Source of the DNA: Mastigias papua
Lineage: Eukaryota; Cnidaria; Scyphozoa; Rhizostomeae; Mastigiidae
Length of the DNA stretch: 64,000 bases
Reading direction: 5' to 3'
NCBI GenBank assembly: GCA_964019165.1
Contig: OZ025267.1
Span: forward strand, 9,432,889-9,496,888
The position numbers and the translations under genes were made by a program. How positions within the stretch are numbered: position 1 is the first letter of the stretch; every line of letters starts with the position of its first letter. A model generated the notes under the pieces. It worked only from the letters and a program-made list of their open reading frames with translations, made no database searches and was not told the DNA's origin. This document shows positions 11,501 through 23,971 of this stretch, in pieces.

Positions 11501-14145
11501 TATGTGCACTTTTGAATCAGCAAGCAGGGCCTAAGGCTATGTTGCTGCATACATGCACAGACAATGTCCCTGATTGAAATCTCAATGCTCCGTTTGAATT
11601 AAGTTTTGACTGAGCAGTTCCGTTAATTTTCTGACATGTCCTCCAATAGAACAGGAAGACATAAAGCTGCACAAGTGAATAATAAACAGAAAAGTTGAAA
11701 ATATCTAAAGAAATTGGCAAAGGGGAATTTCGAGTTGCAATCTCACGGAAATATGGAATTCGTTGTCTAAACAAAACAAACGTTGTCCGTGTGGACTAAA
11801 GTAAAATCTATGATTTATGATGAAGTAGAGAAAAAAACAGCGGAAATTCAACAGGCTGTTGAAACACTCGTTAATTTTTCCATGTTCACAGAAAGTAGAG
11901 AAATGGGGGCAATCACTTTGAAGGCGTCCTCCTTCATTGAAATGACGCTTAATCCGATCCATGAAACAGATGATCGCCATAAACGCTTTCATAAAACAGT
12001 CGAAAATGTGGTTGCTTTTAAGTCCATAAGTATTGTCTCAACACTTTGAAGATGATCAACAAATAATCTTGATAAATCAGACATTTTCGTACTTTTAAAG
12101 AAAATCCTACATAGCAAGAAGTCCAGTTTACTCGCACATTAATTAACTCGTACCAATTTCCTACCTCCCTAGAGGGGAGGAAATAACGGGAATCTATTGT
12201 ATTTATTCATTGGGATTCTAATGGGATTCTATTGTATTCATTCTTTTCATCTTTCGTACAATCAAATTTTTCTAAAGATCACATGAGGTTAATTACAGGC
12301 AAGAACATGAATTTTTTGGTTGTACCAATCTGCTTACCTGTACCGTAAATTTCGGAATACAAAGCAGATTGAGCTAAAATCCCTTATTCCCTTTCATGGA
12401 TGGGGAATGAATTGCCTAGATCAGCCTGACTAGTACGTTCTAAAAAACAGTTCAGCTAATATACACTCATCCTCCTAGGGGACATAGATACTATGACTAA
12501 ATGCGGTGTGCAATGATTGTAGGGGCTTGTTCAATCTCTCAGAAAACCAAGGAAGCACACCTTTTCAGAGAAAATGTGTGATGATTCCAGAAATATGTGT
12601 AAACTATCTCTTCCAATGAATGTTTAAATAATGTTTCCTAAAGTCATAAATAAATAAGGAATTATTCAGTGAAAATGGAGTTATACTAGTCGAATGATAC
12701 GTATCAATAATGAAAATTATTGAAGCCAAAAAGGGCTTAGCAGCACAAGATCAAATATGTTAAACATTAAATCCGTCCATTTTTATTTCACAGTCGTAAA
12801 TCTAGACGCTATTTTCTCTTTCTTTTGATGGATTTGATATAATTCATGGGGCTCTCTGCGTCACTACGATATATTAATTATCATTCACCATCAATCAATT
12901 AGAAGCATAGCAAATTAATTGCCGTTCGAATACTTTGTGCACAGTAAGGACGTCTTGCATATTAGAAAGTTGCTATTTATCACTGGTGTATCACTGATAT
13001 TTGCTTTGTCAGTATTTATAACTCCAAAAACTCCAGAAATAGTTTGCATGAATCGTGAATAGATAATCAGTAATCTTACAGTACAAAAGTAAAGGATATA
13101 TGCTAATATTACAAAAAGAGTTGTCCTAATGATCTATAATTTGACACCATATGATGGGTCGATTTCACATTTGAAAATGCAACATATAACCGCAGAACCA
13201 AAGAAAGAACATTGAAACTATGGTCACAAAATTGGAATAAAAAGTCACTGTCTTGAAATATTCATGATGATTTGATATGTGCATTAAATCACAAAATTCT
13301 GGATAAATTTACAAAAGGTCTATAAAAGAAACTAGTATGTCATTGTGTATCCCTAGTGCACAAATATGTCGATTTTACTTTACTCGATGATCTAACATTT
13401 GTACAGAGAATCAATTTTCATTATTTAAAGTTACATTCTAAAATCACCCTAAAACTATAAAATTAAGATTGCTGAAATGAAAATGGAATTTTTGAAATAT
13501 GAATTTTATAAATTAATGAAGAATCTTTCATCAGTCTCTCTACCAAATTTTATCAGATTTCTCACCAATAAGACAAGAGAAATTGTTGCCAGAGCTTCTA
13601 TCCTTCAAAAGGAGCCGTTCTTGTTTTCTAGAATATCAAAACAAAACAAAACAGCTGTAATAAACTGATTTGAGAGAAAGTCAATTCACATGCCTAGAAC
13701 CCTGTTCAATTGTTTCTTAAAAACGAGTGTAGGGTCCATTCTGGCTGCTATATATTGACGTATTCATTTCTGGTTACTCACTTTTTCTGCCAGAGCAGTG
13801 CACATCATACCTTTATATTCATATCCCTGATGAATTAAAATTATCTTGAAAAAATACGATCAGCAACCTGGTAATAGCGATTTAGCTATACCTATCAATA
13901 AAATATAGACCAGCAAAAGCTAGGGTAATGATGACATAATTATCAGTTTTGAAGAGGCTGTGGCATAGGCAAGCAAAAGGCATCTAGCAGCTTAGCTGAA
14001 AATCCTTACTAATGTGCAAAACTACAACTTCAAGTTCATGAAGTCGATTTCCCATAATAAATGTGTTACAAATAAAGGAATTTTGATTTCAGCAATAGAT
14101 TTCCCATTAACTTTGTTATACCAAATTGTACATCAGTCCTTTCTT

Positions 14146-14193
14146 GAAAACTCTGTTGGTACTACAGAACTTCACTACAGCACGAAAAAGCGG
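14146..14193 (+). repeat. Orphan fragment of the palindrome-2 repeat family
   Basis: This segment (gaaaactctgttggtactac through cacgaaaaagcg) matches, with two or three mismatches, the reverse complement of 30327-30374, the outer end of the hammerhead-bearing palindrome. It shows that this sequence is a dispersed repeat and not private to the 30-kb cluster. No ribozyme core is visible beside this copy. Confidence 0.75.
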
Positions 14194-15794
14194 TACCTTT
14201 CTTGTAAATTGGCACGCGAGAGCTACTTGATAAAAGAGATTAAATGAAAGTGCTTCTTCACATCCCAATTTTTTATTCATTCTTATTACATCCTTACAAA
14301 ATTTGCAAGAAACGTACGATTGGATACAGAACATCTCAATTTCTAGAGTGACCTTGTTCGAAATTAGCGAAACTCTAACACCTCGTGTACTCATATATTA
14401 TTGAAAAATTAGGCTTAAATTAGTCACATTAGAATCAAAGAAAAGGAAGATTCTGGTCAGCTTTTTCCCAGCACATCTAACAAGTCAACGATAGATTCTA
14501 TGAGTCAGTCTCAATAAGTACTTCAAAGATTGAAAATCCAAACTTTAGTCCACGGTTACTGGTAAGTTCACAATAAAATATTAATATCCATTTGGCAAAA
14601 GGATAATAGCTCTATTTACAGACCGAGTACAAAACTGCGAGTTGTTAGTTAAAGCTATCGACTTAGTTGAACTACATGAAGATCTGCCTACTTTAAGAAC
14701 ATCTCAGTGCTCAGTGAGGTCTCCAGAAGACACCAAACGATTAGGATCCTAAATGATGAACTAATGCAACAAAACTTCAGCTGTTTTGGATATGACATGA
14801 TTTCACTGATGTAAATTCCGTATATCCGCAATAGTAACGTCCTTTAATAGCATAATCTGTTGACAAAAGCTTGGTCAACAGTTGGGATCCACATAATGGT
14901 GTAGAGCCAAATTGGTCAACAGCAAGAAGCACCTAAATTATATTATAAATGGCGGATTAATGATCTATGGTAGCAGTTATAATCTCTTCCTGGACGGCTT
15001 CCATTCTTCTAGTTTGATTCTATTTCAAACTGAGTACAAGACAACATTTAGGCCGGCTACAATATCCATGATTTGTGCCCAATGAAGAGGTCAGTTCCAT
15101 CAGGACGTAATACAACTGTTATCATCCCTCAACCCTGATTCCTACCTCAAGCATGGCGTCGGCGGGACGGGGAACTACAGGGCTTCAGCAGCCCCCCACT
15201 TTTTGCCAGTCAGCGATTTCCCAGCCCTTATCAAGCAATTTCATTGTTTGTATCCCCCTCATTGTTCATATGTAACCTCCTACTGTTTGTTTGGCGGCTC
15301 CGTGCCTGTACCTCCAAAATACGCTGAATAAAGGCATAACTTTCAGCCAACTTCTTAATCTCTTTACAGACTCTCTGAACAAGGTATTTTAATTCATAAA
15401 AGATGCCAACTTTGATACTTATAGATGGTAAACGAAATAATAGCCATCCAATAAACATAACAATTTTGGAACGGAGACCCCAAAAAAGGTGTTTAACGGA
15501 ACAGTACATTAGAATGGCAGCAAAGCAATAATGAATATTAAATTATGCTCATCAGGACGATTTAATTGATTTGTTCCAGAAGAAGAAATATACCATATGC
15601 AAGTAAGTTGCATAATCAGCCGTTGATTTTAGCCAAAAGAAAAAGATGACTAAAGAACGACTTTGAATGACTCACGTTTTCTGATTTATCTATGAATTCA
15701 TCAGAATATGTAGTTGTAGCACCTTTCTGCATATTTGATGACTTTAGAAAGACATTTGGCACTAAAAGAAATTTGAACCTTTCTTAGACTTGAG

Positions 15795-15941
15795 TACAAT
15801 ACAATAGAATTAATACAATACACTACAATACACTACAATACACTGCAATACACTGCAATACACTGCAATACACTGCAATACAATACAATACAATACAATA
15901 CAATACAATACAATACAATACAATACAATACAATACAATAC
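15795..15941. repeat. AATAC pentanucleotide microsatellite
   Basis: About 29 units of the five-base word caata/aatac. The left third is interrupted by variants (cactacaata, cactgcaata) and the right half is pure. It is an ordinary simple repeat in gene-poor sequence. Confidence 0.95.
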
Positions 15942-17396
15942 CCGATACAAAATAATATATTCTTCTTCTGATGCCCTGTCAGTTCCTGACGTTGGCGATC
16001 ATGAGTTTAAACCTTCGTTTATCAGCAACAGCACGAAGCAGTTAAATTACCAGCAATCGATGACATCGAACCTTCCAAATAAATTATTCTCTCTCTGTCC
16101 TTAGCTCTCTTTCCAGTTGCTTTTCCTTCAACAACCAGTTTCTCACTACATTCTTCTCTGATGGTATGGCCAATAAACTTAAATTGCCTTTGTTTTCTAT
16201 TCCTTATCCATTATCTTTCTTCATTACAGCTAGCTAAAACATGAACATTCCTCACTCTTTTTACCCAAAAAATCTTCAACATTGATGTAGAACAGCCCAT
16301 TTCCATTATCTCTAACTTTTTTTACCTCTAACTTGTTTTGCCTCTAACTTGTCTTGCCAAAATAATATGTTGGATTTAAATGCAATACGTCTCCTTGAGC
16401 AATATCAAATGTATTCTCTGAGTCCCCTATATTTTAATTGATACAGGGAAGACCTCAAGACTATGGAAATAGTTATCATCCTTCTAAGTGTCCTCGAGGT
16501 ATTTGCTATGACTAAAAGCTGTGAAAATTTGCACTAGCCTACGTAGTGTAGCGATGGAGTTTGGGAATTTCCTAAATCAAATACCAAGTGGCCACCGCTT
16601 CTAATTCAAACATGTACAAGAAAGTATGCCACTGACAAAAAACTCCTAGTGGTTGACAGCTTCATCCACTACTTGAACATTGCATTAATGAAAATAATTT
16701 AATAATTTTTGCAGCCAATGTTATGATACTATAGAATAGCTCTATATCTATAATATAATATCAGTGCAGCAAGGTCACATGGTAACAAAACTGTTTGCTG
16801 ATTCACTTCTAAGAAATCTTATTTTTAATCTCTTCTTAATCTATCATTAATCTAAAACACCTTTATGTATTCCCAAACTTAATCTACTTCCAACCAGTAG
16901 CAGGGTTACATCAAGCACTAAATTGATATAGAGATAAAATTACCGTGAAAAAGCTCTTGCTTTTCTTGTTTCTGATTGGCTAATATAGAGGGGTTTATTT
17001 CTAAATTATTTCTTCATTTCTAGCATATTGCATAGTACTTAATTAGGTCATCTCTATCTTCCATTAATGTGGCAAAAGGACAATGCCAGATTTCAATGGA
17101 AACCGTAAGGTCCTATACAAAGTGAGCTTCTAATTTGCTCTGTAATCAAGATCTATGTAGTCCATGACTCAAAGCTCTGAACTGGAATAGAAATAGGGAA
17201 CAAAGCCCCTTGTGATAAGGAGATGTCATTACTCTAGGAAATGGTGACGTCAGTGATCCTTTAACAACTATTAAAGAGATAAACATTTAAAAGAACAAAC
17301 TTTCTTTAAAACGTTACTGAATCACAGAAAGCTTCTAGCATTCGCAAAGTAAAACAGCATAACAGAATTAACACAACTGATGGATATTTCACTTAC

Positions 17397-20300
17397 CTGC
17401 TCCAGTAGCCGGTATGTGCTTTAGCGAGTTACAGCCATATTTTGTTGTGTTATTTTTTAAATCTACACGCACCTGCGGCTGTTGATAATCAATTCGCTTT
17501 GTCGAATCCAGTGTGTATGGTGGTTTAACCGAATTCAATAGCGGAATATTGAGCTTAGGCTCATCCATTCGAACGCCTACAACATACAAATAAACCAAAT
17601 ACATCAATTCAAAACCAGTCATGATCATGTATTCATAACGAATTTTTTGCACTATATAAGCTTTGTATGCTCAAACTATTGACATATTACTAGGAATAAC
17701 TATTAACAGTATATTACATCATTTGCACTACACTACATCATTTTGTTGCAACTCTGTCGCAATGCACATAAACCTCTATAAAACATGAATATTTTCCCTA
17801 GCGACTTTGCGTATAGACTAAACTAGGAAAAACTTGAATCAGCCAGAACATAAATAAATCCAAACTATTCTAAACTACAAAGAAACTTACAAAGAATACG
17901 GTTATATACTTGCGGGCCACGAAAACTCTTTTCGCAGATTGGATGGTGGACAACAAGCCGTAGGTTGTCCACCCGTGTGTTTAAGTACTCCTCTTACCTT
18001 GAGGTGTTCCCAGATAATCTGTTTTGTAGGTAGACTTTAGCAACCTCTTTGAAACACGTTCTATTGCTTCCAAATCCAAGTCTTGCATCGGTTCAGGTGG
18101 GGGTAGATGACGGGGGAACCTCCACACAGTGAAGCCCTAAAAAATTAAAATCATGACTCAATTTGCCACCATCGTCATTGTAATCGGCATTAGATGTGTA
18201 ATCAATATCAAAATTTAAGCTATAGAAGACCCAATTTGAAAAAATGTACAGTGGTTAAAGAAATAAAAATACTCCTTTTTGTTCAATACTCAGCTGACAT
18301 AACATATAATCCCTCACAGTTCGAGAGTTTCCTATGACCTACAGTAGCGTCTGGCTGTTTTGCAGAATGCATCGGAACATGATATACGATGGCCCCTTGC
18401 TTTTTAAATCAGGTGCCACAACAGATTATTGAATGTAAAATGGTGCCAAAAACTGCCCAATATGGAAGTTAGAAACAAAATGAAAGCTCAAAGTAACGTA
18501 GTACAGCAGGTCGTAAGGAGAAAGTTATGATTGTTTGGACATGTCTGTCGGATGAGAGATACCAGACTAGTGAAAAGCACAATGCTCGGGATGATGGAAG
18601 GTACCAATAAAAGAGGAAGATCAAAACGAGAATGGCTAGATGACATAAAGGAATTGCGTGGAAATGGTAGATGATATTTGTAAAGATGAAACGAATAGAC
18701 TACTCTCCAGTCCGGGTTGGAAAAAAGTCTCAAAGTAAATAAGCGGGGGGGTTGCAATAAGCGGGGGGGGGGTGGAATAAGCTCCAACGTGAATGTCTAT
18801 GGATGGGCTGTTATAAATGGATGTGGAGAGAAGACCAACATATGCATTAGTTAAAAATTCTAACTTTTTGAAAAAAAATTATTACGTTTATTACATATTT
18901 CTAGCAGGCTAGAAATGCGTCTATCATCGGCGTCCATAATGTCATCATCATTGGCACAACTAACGGCTGCGTTTTCAGTGCTTCTTGCAGCAATTATGCA
19001 TTTCACGCTAGCATTTTTTCAGCGCAACAAACATTCACAACGAGTTACTTTCGCCGGACAGTTCTTGGTCTGGTTGGGAAAATTTCCTCTTGGCTCAAAA
19101 TTAATAAGCGGGGGGGTTGCAATAAGAATGTCCTGGTGTGCATTTTTCGAAAAAATAAATAGTCGGGGGGGACGTCTATTCCGGACTGGAGAGTAAATTG
19201 GAAGAAATATGTGGACAGAGCAATCAACACCAACGGGCAATGGATCCAAGGAGATTAATTAATAATAATCGGGAACAAAATGAGCACTTACATGTAATGG
19301 GTGAGGGTTATTGCGTTTTGGATCATCGATATTCTTTTGTTCTCCAACAGCAGCATCAGTGCCACGGAAGTCTTCTTGGTATGATGACTTATTCACTTTA
19401 GAGGATGATGGATAAAGCTTTGAAGATTTTGGCCTGCAATCACATGAAATTAAGTTATGATAACAATCTGTGAGAGTAGTGCGAGTTGATAGTAATTTTG
19501 AATTAAACTTAAGATTCTGCAGTTGCTGCAATATTAAACATAGACACCCTCCAAAACCTCGAGGATATCAACTGGAATGGTTAGAAACCACCAGCTATTA
19601 TGAGAAGAGAGAGAACCATGTGTTGTAGAGAAAAAATTACAACAAATTTTCCGAAAGATATCTTGCTTGCCCAAGACTGAATATTGTCTGAATTCAGAAA
19701 TGCTAACATCAATATCAACTTTACTAGGCGGTGATCTACTACTCTCGAGTACCGAATAATCGCCCCCCCCCCCAATTGCTAATTTGTTAAAATTTGTTCC
19801 AAACCCCCCTCTTTGCAAGTACTCCAACACCCCATGCATTAACTTTCATGATTCTTTTTTTATTTATTTAGCGACTAGCCAGTTATTTAGTGAATAGTCA
19901 GTCTTCCTAAGTTTTCCTTTGCAATATCGATGTGTTCTACTTCCCAACCACCCCCCCCCCATTTATTCCAACCCACCCATTTATTATTTTTCAGAGCATT
20001 TTCCAACTCTCCCTACTTATTCCCACCCCCACTGCATTTATTCTATGCTCAAGAGTAGTTAATACAACAACCAAAGGTGGTGCCATGGGGAGGGATTGGT
20101 GGAACCCAGATTTCCCCAGGATTCATTTTGTAATTCATCCAAATTTGAGCTAAAGGTTTGAAGAGGTGGGAGATCTCTGGTGAGATATAATTCATTATGT
20201 CATATATTTGCATGACTGTTTGTCACCCTATAGATGCATATTTTATTACATGGAGTACTAAAGGGCATGGTAGAAAAGGGCACAGTTTGTCAAAAAACCC

Positions 20301-23300
20301 TTGACTATGGTTGCTGGAACCACCCTTGACAACAACTGTCACTTTACAATGAAGTTAAATCAGTTTATCTTTGTGGCACAATAGAATATATGGTGCTTTC
20401 TATGCTTTATCCTTAACATTGATATTTGAAAGAGATATCTATAATACAACAAAAGCCATGTCAAAAACTCCCCTTTAAACCAAAATGTGTCAGAAAGTCC
20501 CAGGACAAGAGCAGTGATTTTTTGTTTGTTCATGGGCATTAATGGGCCACTCTGAAATTATAATAGTGGTATTTCTCTATAATGCCTTTCCCTGTGTGAA
20601 AAATGCACTTGCTCGCAAAGATAATTCTTGGCAAAATGTTGAATAAACCTATTTGCAACTGACAACTCAGTGGGCTCTGAGACATAATGTGAATTGGAAA
20701 CTGGTCTAAAGTTCTGTCCAGTCCTGTTTTTTCTAATTGTGGAGTAAATATAATGGATTCAAAATGTTTCAGCATAACTGACTATCATACATCCCCAAAG
20801 TAGCATCAGTGAGAAGAAACTTACTTTAGAAGTAATAGTCATAAATTATATTTGGTACACAATTATTCACCACAAAGTTCTAACTTTGACTTAAATTATG
20901 ACACAAAGAAAAACTGGATTTATTATCTTGTCAGCTTATAATCATGAGCTTATCAGATTCTTACAAGAACAGAGGATGACTTGATTCATCAGGATTCCCA
21001 CTAAAAATATAAAAATGGACCCATTCAGGTACAATGTACCAATGCTCCATGGTGCTAAATCCTGAGGCTAGTCAGCAAAGCAAAATCACAGACAGTAAGG
21101 AAACCCAAATTAGCTAGTCAACAGTGGTAGTCTACCACTTAACATACCTGGCATTTTGTGTAGGTGCTATCTGATGTTCTATGAAATCTTTCCTATGTGA
21201 TGTCAGATAAAAGTACTCTGGATCTTTTAAGCCATTAACATTACTGTTGGCTTCTTTGTAATTCCCATTTGAGAAAGTTGCGAAGTCTAAACCATTACTT
21301 TGGGAAACACCTGAAATGTGATGTTTCAATCAAGGCGTAGATCCTTTCAATTATCTGGAATATAGCTAAGAGTGATATCTAGCATGGGATATTATGCCTT
21401 GCCAATGCTTTTGATAAAGATAATGTTTACATAAATGATCGTGTTGCTGATCATAAGGCTGATCAACAAAAGCATTCCAGTTCTATGCTTTCTTACATGT
21501 ATAATACCTATAAATACTCACAACTATCGATAGTTTAGCTTACCTCCAGCATCTCTAATAGGCTGTTCATACATAGTACTTTCCATTTTGACATGCAGTT
21601 TGTTCTTTCTTTCCTTTGGTGTAATCTGAAAAATTGAGTGATGGCATATTTTTGATAGATTAGAGCCAAAACAAAAGCCATATATTAAATATTTACACAT
21701 CAGACAATAAATCTTTTTGAAATCTAAGTTTACTATGTAACCTAATGCTCAATCACTTGGACTTATAATTCTGGGGAGGTTGGATCCAAAGATATGGCCA
21801 GTGCATGCTTGAGCTTCTATGCTCCAACAATATCAGGAAAGGAGCATGACTTCATGAACAAAAGTTCCCACCACTTTCAATGCAGTTGTTCTTCCAACAA
21901 CAATATTACTTATGAGAAATTGGCCATAAGTTACAACCTTAGCATAAGTGCCATGTAGAGTTTAGTTTTTACAAGAGGAGCCACAGACAATAATATTGAT
22001 ATGCTATTAAGCTGATTCTCAATGGTACAATGGCAGGGCATGGAGGACTCCAGCTCCCTCAACATAAAACCTGTTGGAGATTTTGAGACCTTTGCAACTT
22101 TTTCAGAATTTTATGATGCACACTGACCATGCTTGAGAGGATACAAGAAAAATTGCAGGAAACTTCTGCTTTGGCTCCCCAGAAAATGAACAGCATCCTT
22201 GTTGATCCTTAACAATACAGTAATAATGCCTATCTTACATAAAATAAACGGCTAGGTGGTATATTAGGACTAGAACCGAAAAGTAGACACGAATGTATGG
22301 GGCGCCAATGCAGACAATATTCGGACTTAAAATATATGTTCCTGTTTTCATTTATATGGGCGGTTTTTCAAATATATCTGCTCAAATTGGAGCATGTCAT
22401 ACTTATTTTTTATGTGCTCTTCAAAATTCTGTATATGCTTCATTTTTATATGCTGTTCAGATTTTTTATATGCTGTTCAAAATTTTATATGCCGTTCAGA
22501 ATTTTTATATGCTGTTCAGATATTTTATATGCTGTTCAAAATTTTATATGCCGTTCAGAATTTTTATATGCTGTTCAGATATTTTATATGCTGTTCACAA
22601 TTGATATGCTGTTCAAAATTTTTATATGCTGTTCAAATTTTTTATATGCTAATTGAAATGCAGATTTATTTTCATAAATTATGCTATGTCATCCAACATG
22701 AAGTACCAGATGCGCGCAATGCAAATATTGTTCATCGCTTTCACGATGGACGAGTCTTCAACCATTTACATTGAATTTGGCTATATCTTTCCACCTAAAA
22801 TGCTTTTCGCGGAGAAATAAGATTTGAGATGGTGACAAAATGGTAGAGGGTTGCCCACGTTGTCCGCCTCTTGCAACCTCCGGTTGAAAACTTGCATCAT
22901 TTTGACCCTCAAGATACATAGTGCCTTCCCGTTTGGTAAGGAAGAAGTCATAAATTTTGTGAAATGAATTATTAAGCGCAGTACATTGCGCGTGGCCTTC
23001 GCTGCATTCTATGAGATTCTGCACAAGTAATGAAAAGGACATGCAACATTCTTGCAGTCTTGAAATCACAACTTCTATCTTATCTACTGAGATCGCTGTC
23101 CATTCACCATCAGTGAGAGAAGCAAGCTGGCTACACTCCATCAATAAAGATGTGCAACCCTGTTTGAAAGCAGCAAAATCTGCCTCGCTGGCACTCTCCA
23201 TCTGCACACGGCAAGGCCATCGACGAAGCGCAATCACATTTGACACTTCATGTCATTACATAAATCATGTACATAAATCTACATTTCTAATTAGCATATA

Positions 23301-23971
23301 AAAGTTTTGAACAGCATATAAAATTTTAAACAGCATACAAAATTTTAAACAGCATATAAAATATCTGAACAGCATATAAAATTTTGAACAGCATATAAAA
23401 TATCTGAACAGCATATAAAAATAAAGCATATACAGAATTTTGAAGAGCACATAAAAAATAAGTATGACATGCTCCAATTTGCGCAGATATATTTGAAAAC
23501 CACCCATATATATCAAAACAGGAACATATATTTTAAGTCCGAATATTGTCTGCATTGGCGCCCCATACGAATGAACATAAAAGGATTAGTAATTCAAAGC
23601 ATAATATAATAAGCCCGCCCAAAAATATAAGGGAGGCTCAAACTCCCTTTAACACTTCTAGACAGCCTGGCTCTCTGACCCCCTACGCTATATGTCTATG
23701 ACTTCAGCAGAGTCCAGTGATCTAGGCAAAGTCGCTATGGTAAACTGGTGAATGGTACTTAGGTCCTAGTGTACATTAAAAACGTCAAAGCAGCATATCT
23801 ATTGCAGAAGAGCAAGCGATAAATAACTAGTAAGTACCCTGCAGTGTAAATACCGTACTCGACCTTTGTTACTTGTAAAGAGTCTTCTGCTTCCCAAGCT
23901 AACTTTGGGTCTCTACACCCACTCCTGCGGTTTGAATGCGATGTTTTTGGTCTTTTCATAGCTGTAGTCAT
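17397..23971 (-). CDS. Unrecognised spliced gene, possibly a microtubule-associated protein (3' incomplete)
   Basis: Six minus-strand coding exons fit together with correct GT-AG sites and phases: 23971-23873 (ATG preceded by an in-frame stop), 21625-21544, 21310-21148, 19433-19292, 18136-17998 and 17576-17397. They give 268 codons plus one base, with no stop reached. The first donor is less certain (GTAACA at 23872, or GTCGAG nine bases on; both keep phase). The hydrophilic protein repeats a motif Ser/Thr-x-Tyr/His-x-x-Asp-Phe/Tyr: TSHRKDFIEH, SSYQEDFRGT, STYKTDYLGT, then TKRIDYQQ and TTKYGCNSLKH. Such short Tyr-Asp-Phe/Tyr repeats are common in axonemal microtubule-binding proteins; that is an analogy, not an identification. 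The mosaic of phases 0, 1 and 2 joining without error makes a real gene likely. Its first intron has received a DNA transposon, and its intron 19291-18137 a nested LINE/MITE pair. Product name unknown. Confidence 0.75.
18490..19260 (+). pseudogene. LINE reverse-transcriptase C-terminal fragment, split by a MITE
   Basis: Translated with one stop and a frameshift, 18490-18702 reads like the end of a LINE ORF2 (LFGHVCRMRDTRLVK, then KRGRSKREWLDDIKEL). The frame resumes after the inserted MITE at 19196 with NWKKYVDRAINTNGQW. Removing 18703-19193 and one TA joins the halves in frame as DETNR-L-NWKKYV. It lies in an intron of the minus-strand gene and is not functional. Confidence 0.75.
18703..19193. 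mobile_element. TA-flanked MITE with G-tracts, inserted in a LINE relic
   Basis: The 491-bp element has perfect 13-bp terminal inverted repeats (CTCTCCAGTCCGG at 18703, complement ending at 19193) and TA duplicated at 18701-18702 and 19194-19195, as for Tc1/mariner-like non-autonomous elements. Inside, the word aataagc followed by seven or more G recurs (near 18740, 18759 and 19106), with a related aatagtc-plus-G-run near 19160. Insertion splits the LINE frame precisely. No transposase frame is present. Confidence 0.8.
19742..20055. mobile_element. Second, related C/G-tract MITE
   Basis: Imperfect terminal inverted repeats (CTCTCGAGTACCGAATAAT at the left; complement CTCTTGAGCATAGAAT at the right) are flanked by TA (19740-19741, 20056-20057). 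Inside are C runs of 10 or more next to atttatt, the complement of the G-run/aataa motif in the MITE at 18703-19193. The two appear to be divergent members of one family lying 550 bp apart. Confidence 0.6.
22296..23567 (-). mobile_element. IS3EU-like non-autonomous DNA transposon, copy 1
   Basis: The 1272-bp element starts TATGGGGCGCCAATGCAGAC and ends with its near-perfect complement. It is flanked by the 6-bp duplication CGAATG (22290-22295 and 23568-23573). Each inverted arm contains a run of about 19-20-bp subterminal repeats built on tatatgctgttcaaaattt. The middle encodes the N-terminal part of a transposase-like protein on the minus strand. A 6-bp duplication and a helix-turn-helix-bearing N-terminus fit the IS3EU group as I remember it; without an integrase domain here the class is provisional. 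It lies in intron 1 of the unrecognised minus-strand gene. Confidence 0.75.
22758..23201 (-). CDS. Truncated transposase-like protein in copy 1
   Basis: 147 residues from the first ATG (MESASEADFAAFKQG); the frame is open for 15 codons further upstream, but without an ATG. The N-terminal 100 residues are predicted helical. The C-terminal part (ILSPSQILFLREKHFRWKDIA) resembles the helix-turn-helix preceding the catalytic core in integrase-like transposases of invertebrates. The frame ends at FNVNG, where an internal deletion joins the N-terminal coding region to the element's end. No DDE catalytic core remains, so it cannot be an active transposase. It might bind the arms, which is speculation. 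Confidence 0.6.
   Translation of the reverse strand: MESASEADFAAFKQGCTSLLMECSQLASLTDGEWTAISVDKIEVVISRLQECCMSFSLLVQNLIECSEGHAQCTALNNSFHKIYDFFLTKREGTMYLEGQNDASFQPEVARGGQRGQPSTILSPSQILFLREKHFRWKDIAKFNVNG

Larger units (their letters stand above)
11501..17396. other. Gene-poor region; missing 3' exon(s) of the adjacent minus-strand gene may lie here
   Basis: The minus-strand gene whose last recognised exon ends at 17397 stops in mid-codon, so at least one further exon should lie at lower coordinates. I could not find it with confidence. The stretch also holds an AATAC microsatellite (15795-15941) and a 48-bp scrap shared with palindrome 2 (14146-14193). Isolated frames here, for example 11783-12049, lack recognisable similarity. 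Confidence 0.4.

Noticed and set aside
11783..12049. Frame of 88 codons with plausible amphipathic composition
   Set aside because: It opens at TTG, has no recognisable similarity, no splice context and no partner exons found. It could be a fragment of a repeat or an exon, but I cannot support it.
15231..15509. Minus-strand frame of 92 codons near the missing 3' exon of the minus-strand gene
   Set aside because: Hydrophobic start and stop-rich neighbours; no acceptor in the required phase and no Tyr-Asp-Phe-type motif.
15795..15941. Regular pentamer array considered as a CRISPR-like or satellite locus
   Set aside because: It is a simple microsatellite without spacers, and the genome is eukaryotic.
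22293..22774. Overlapping frames rich in CSKFYMPFRIFI-like repeats
   Set aside because: They read through the 19-20-bp subterminal satellite of the transposon in three frames at once; the repetition makes all frames open.
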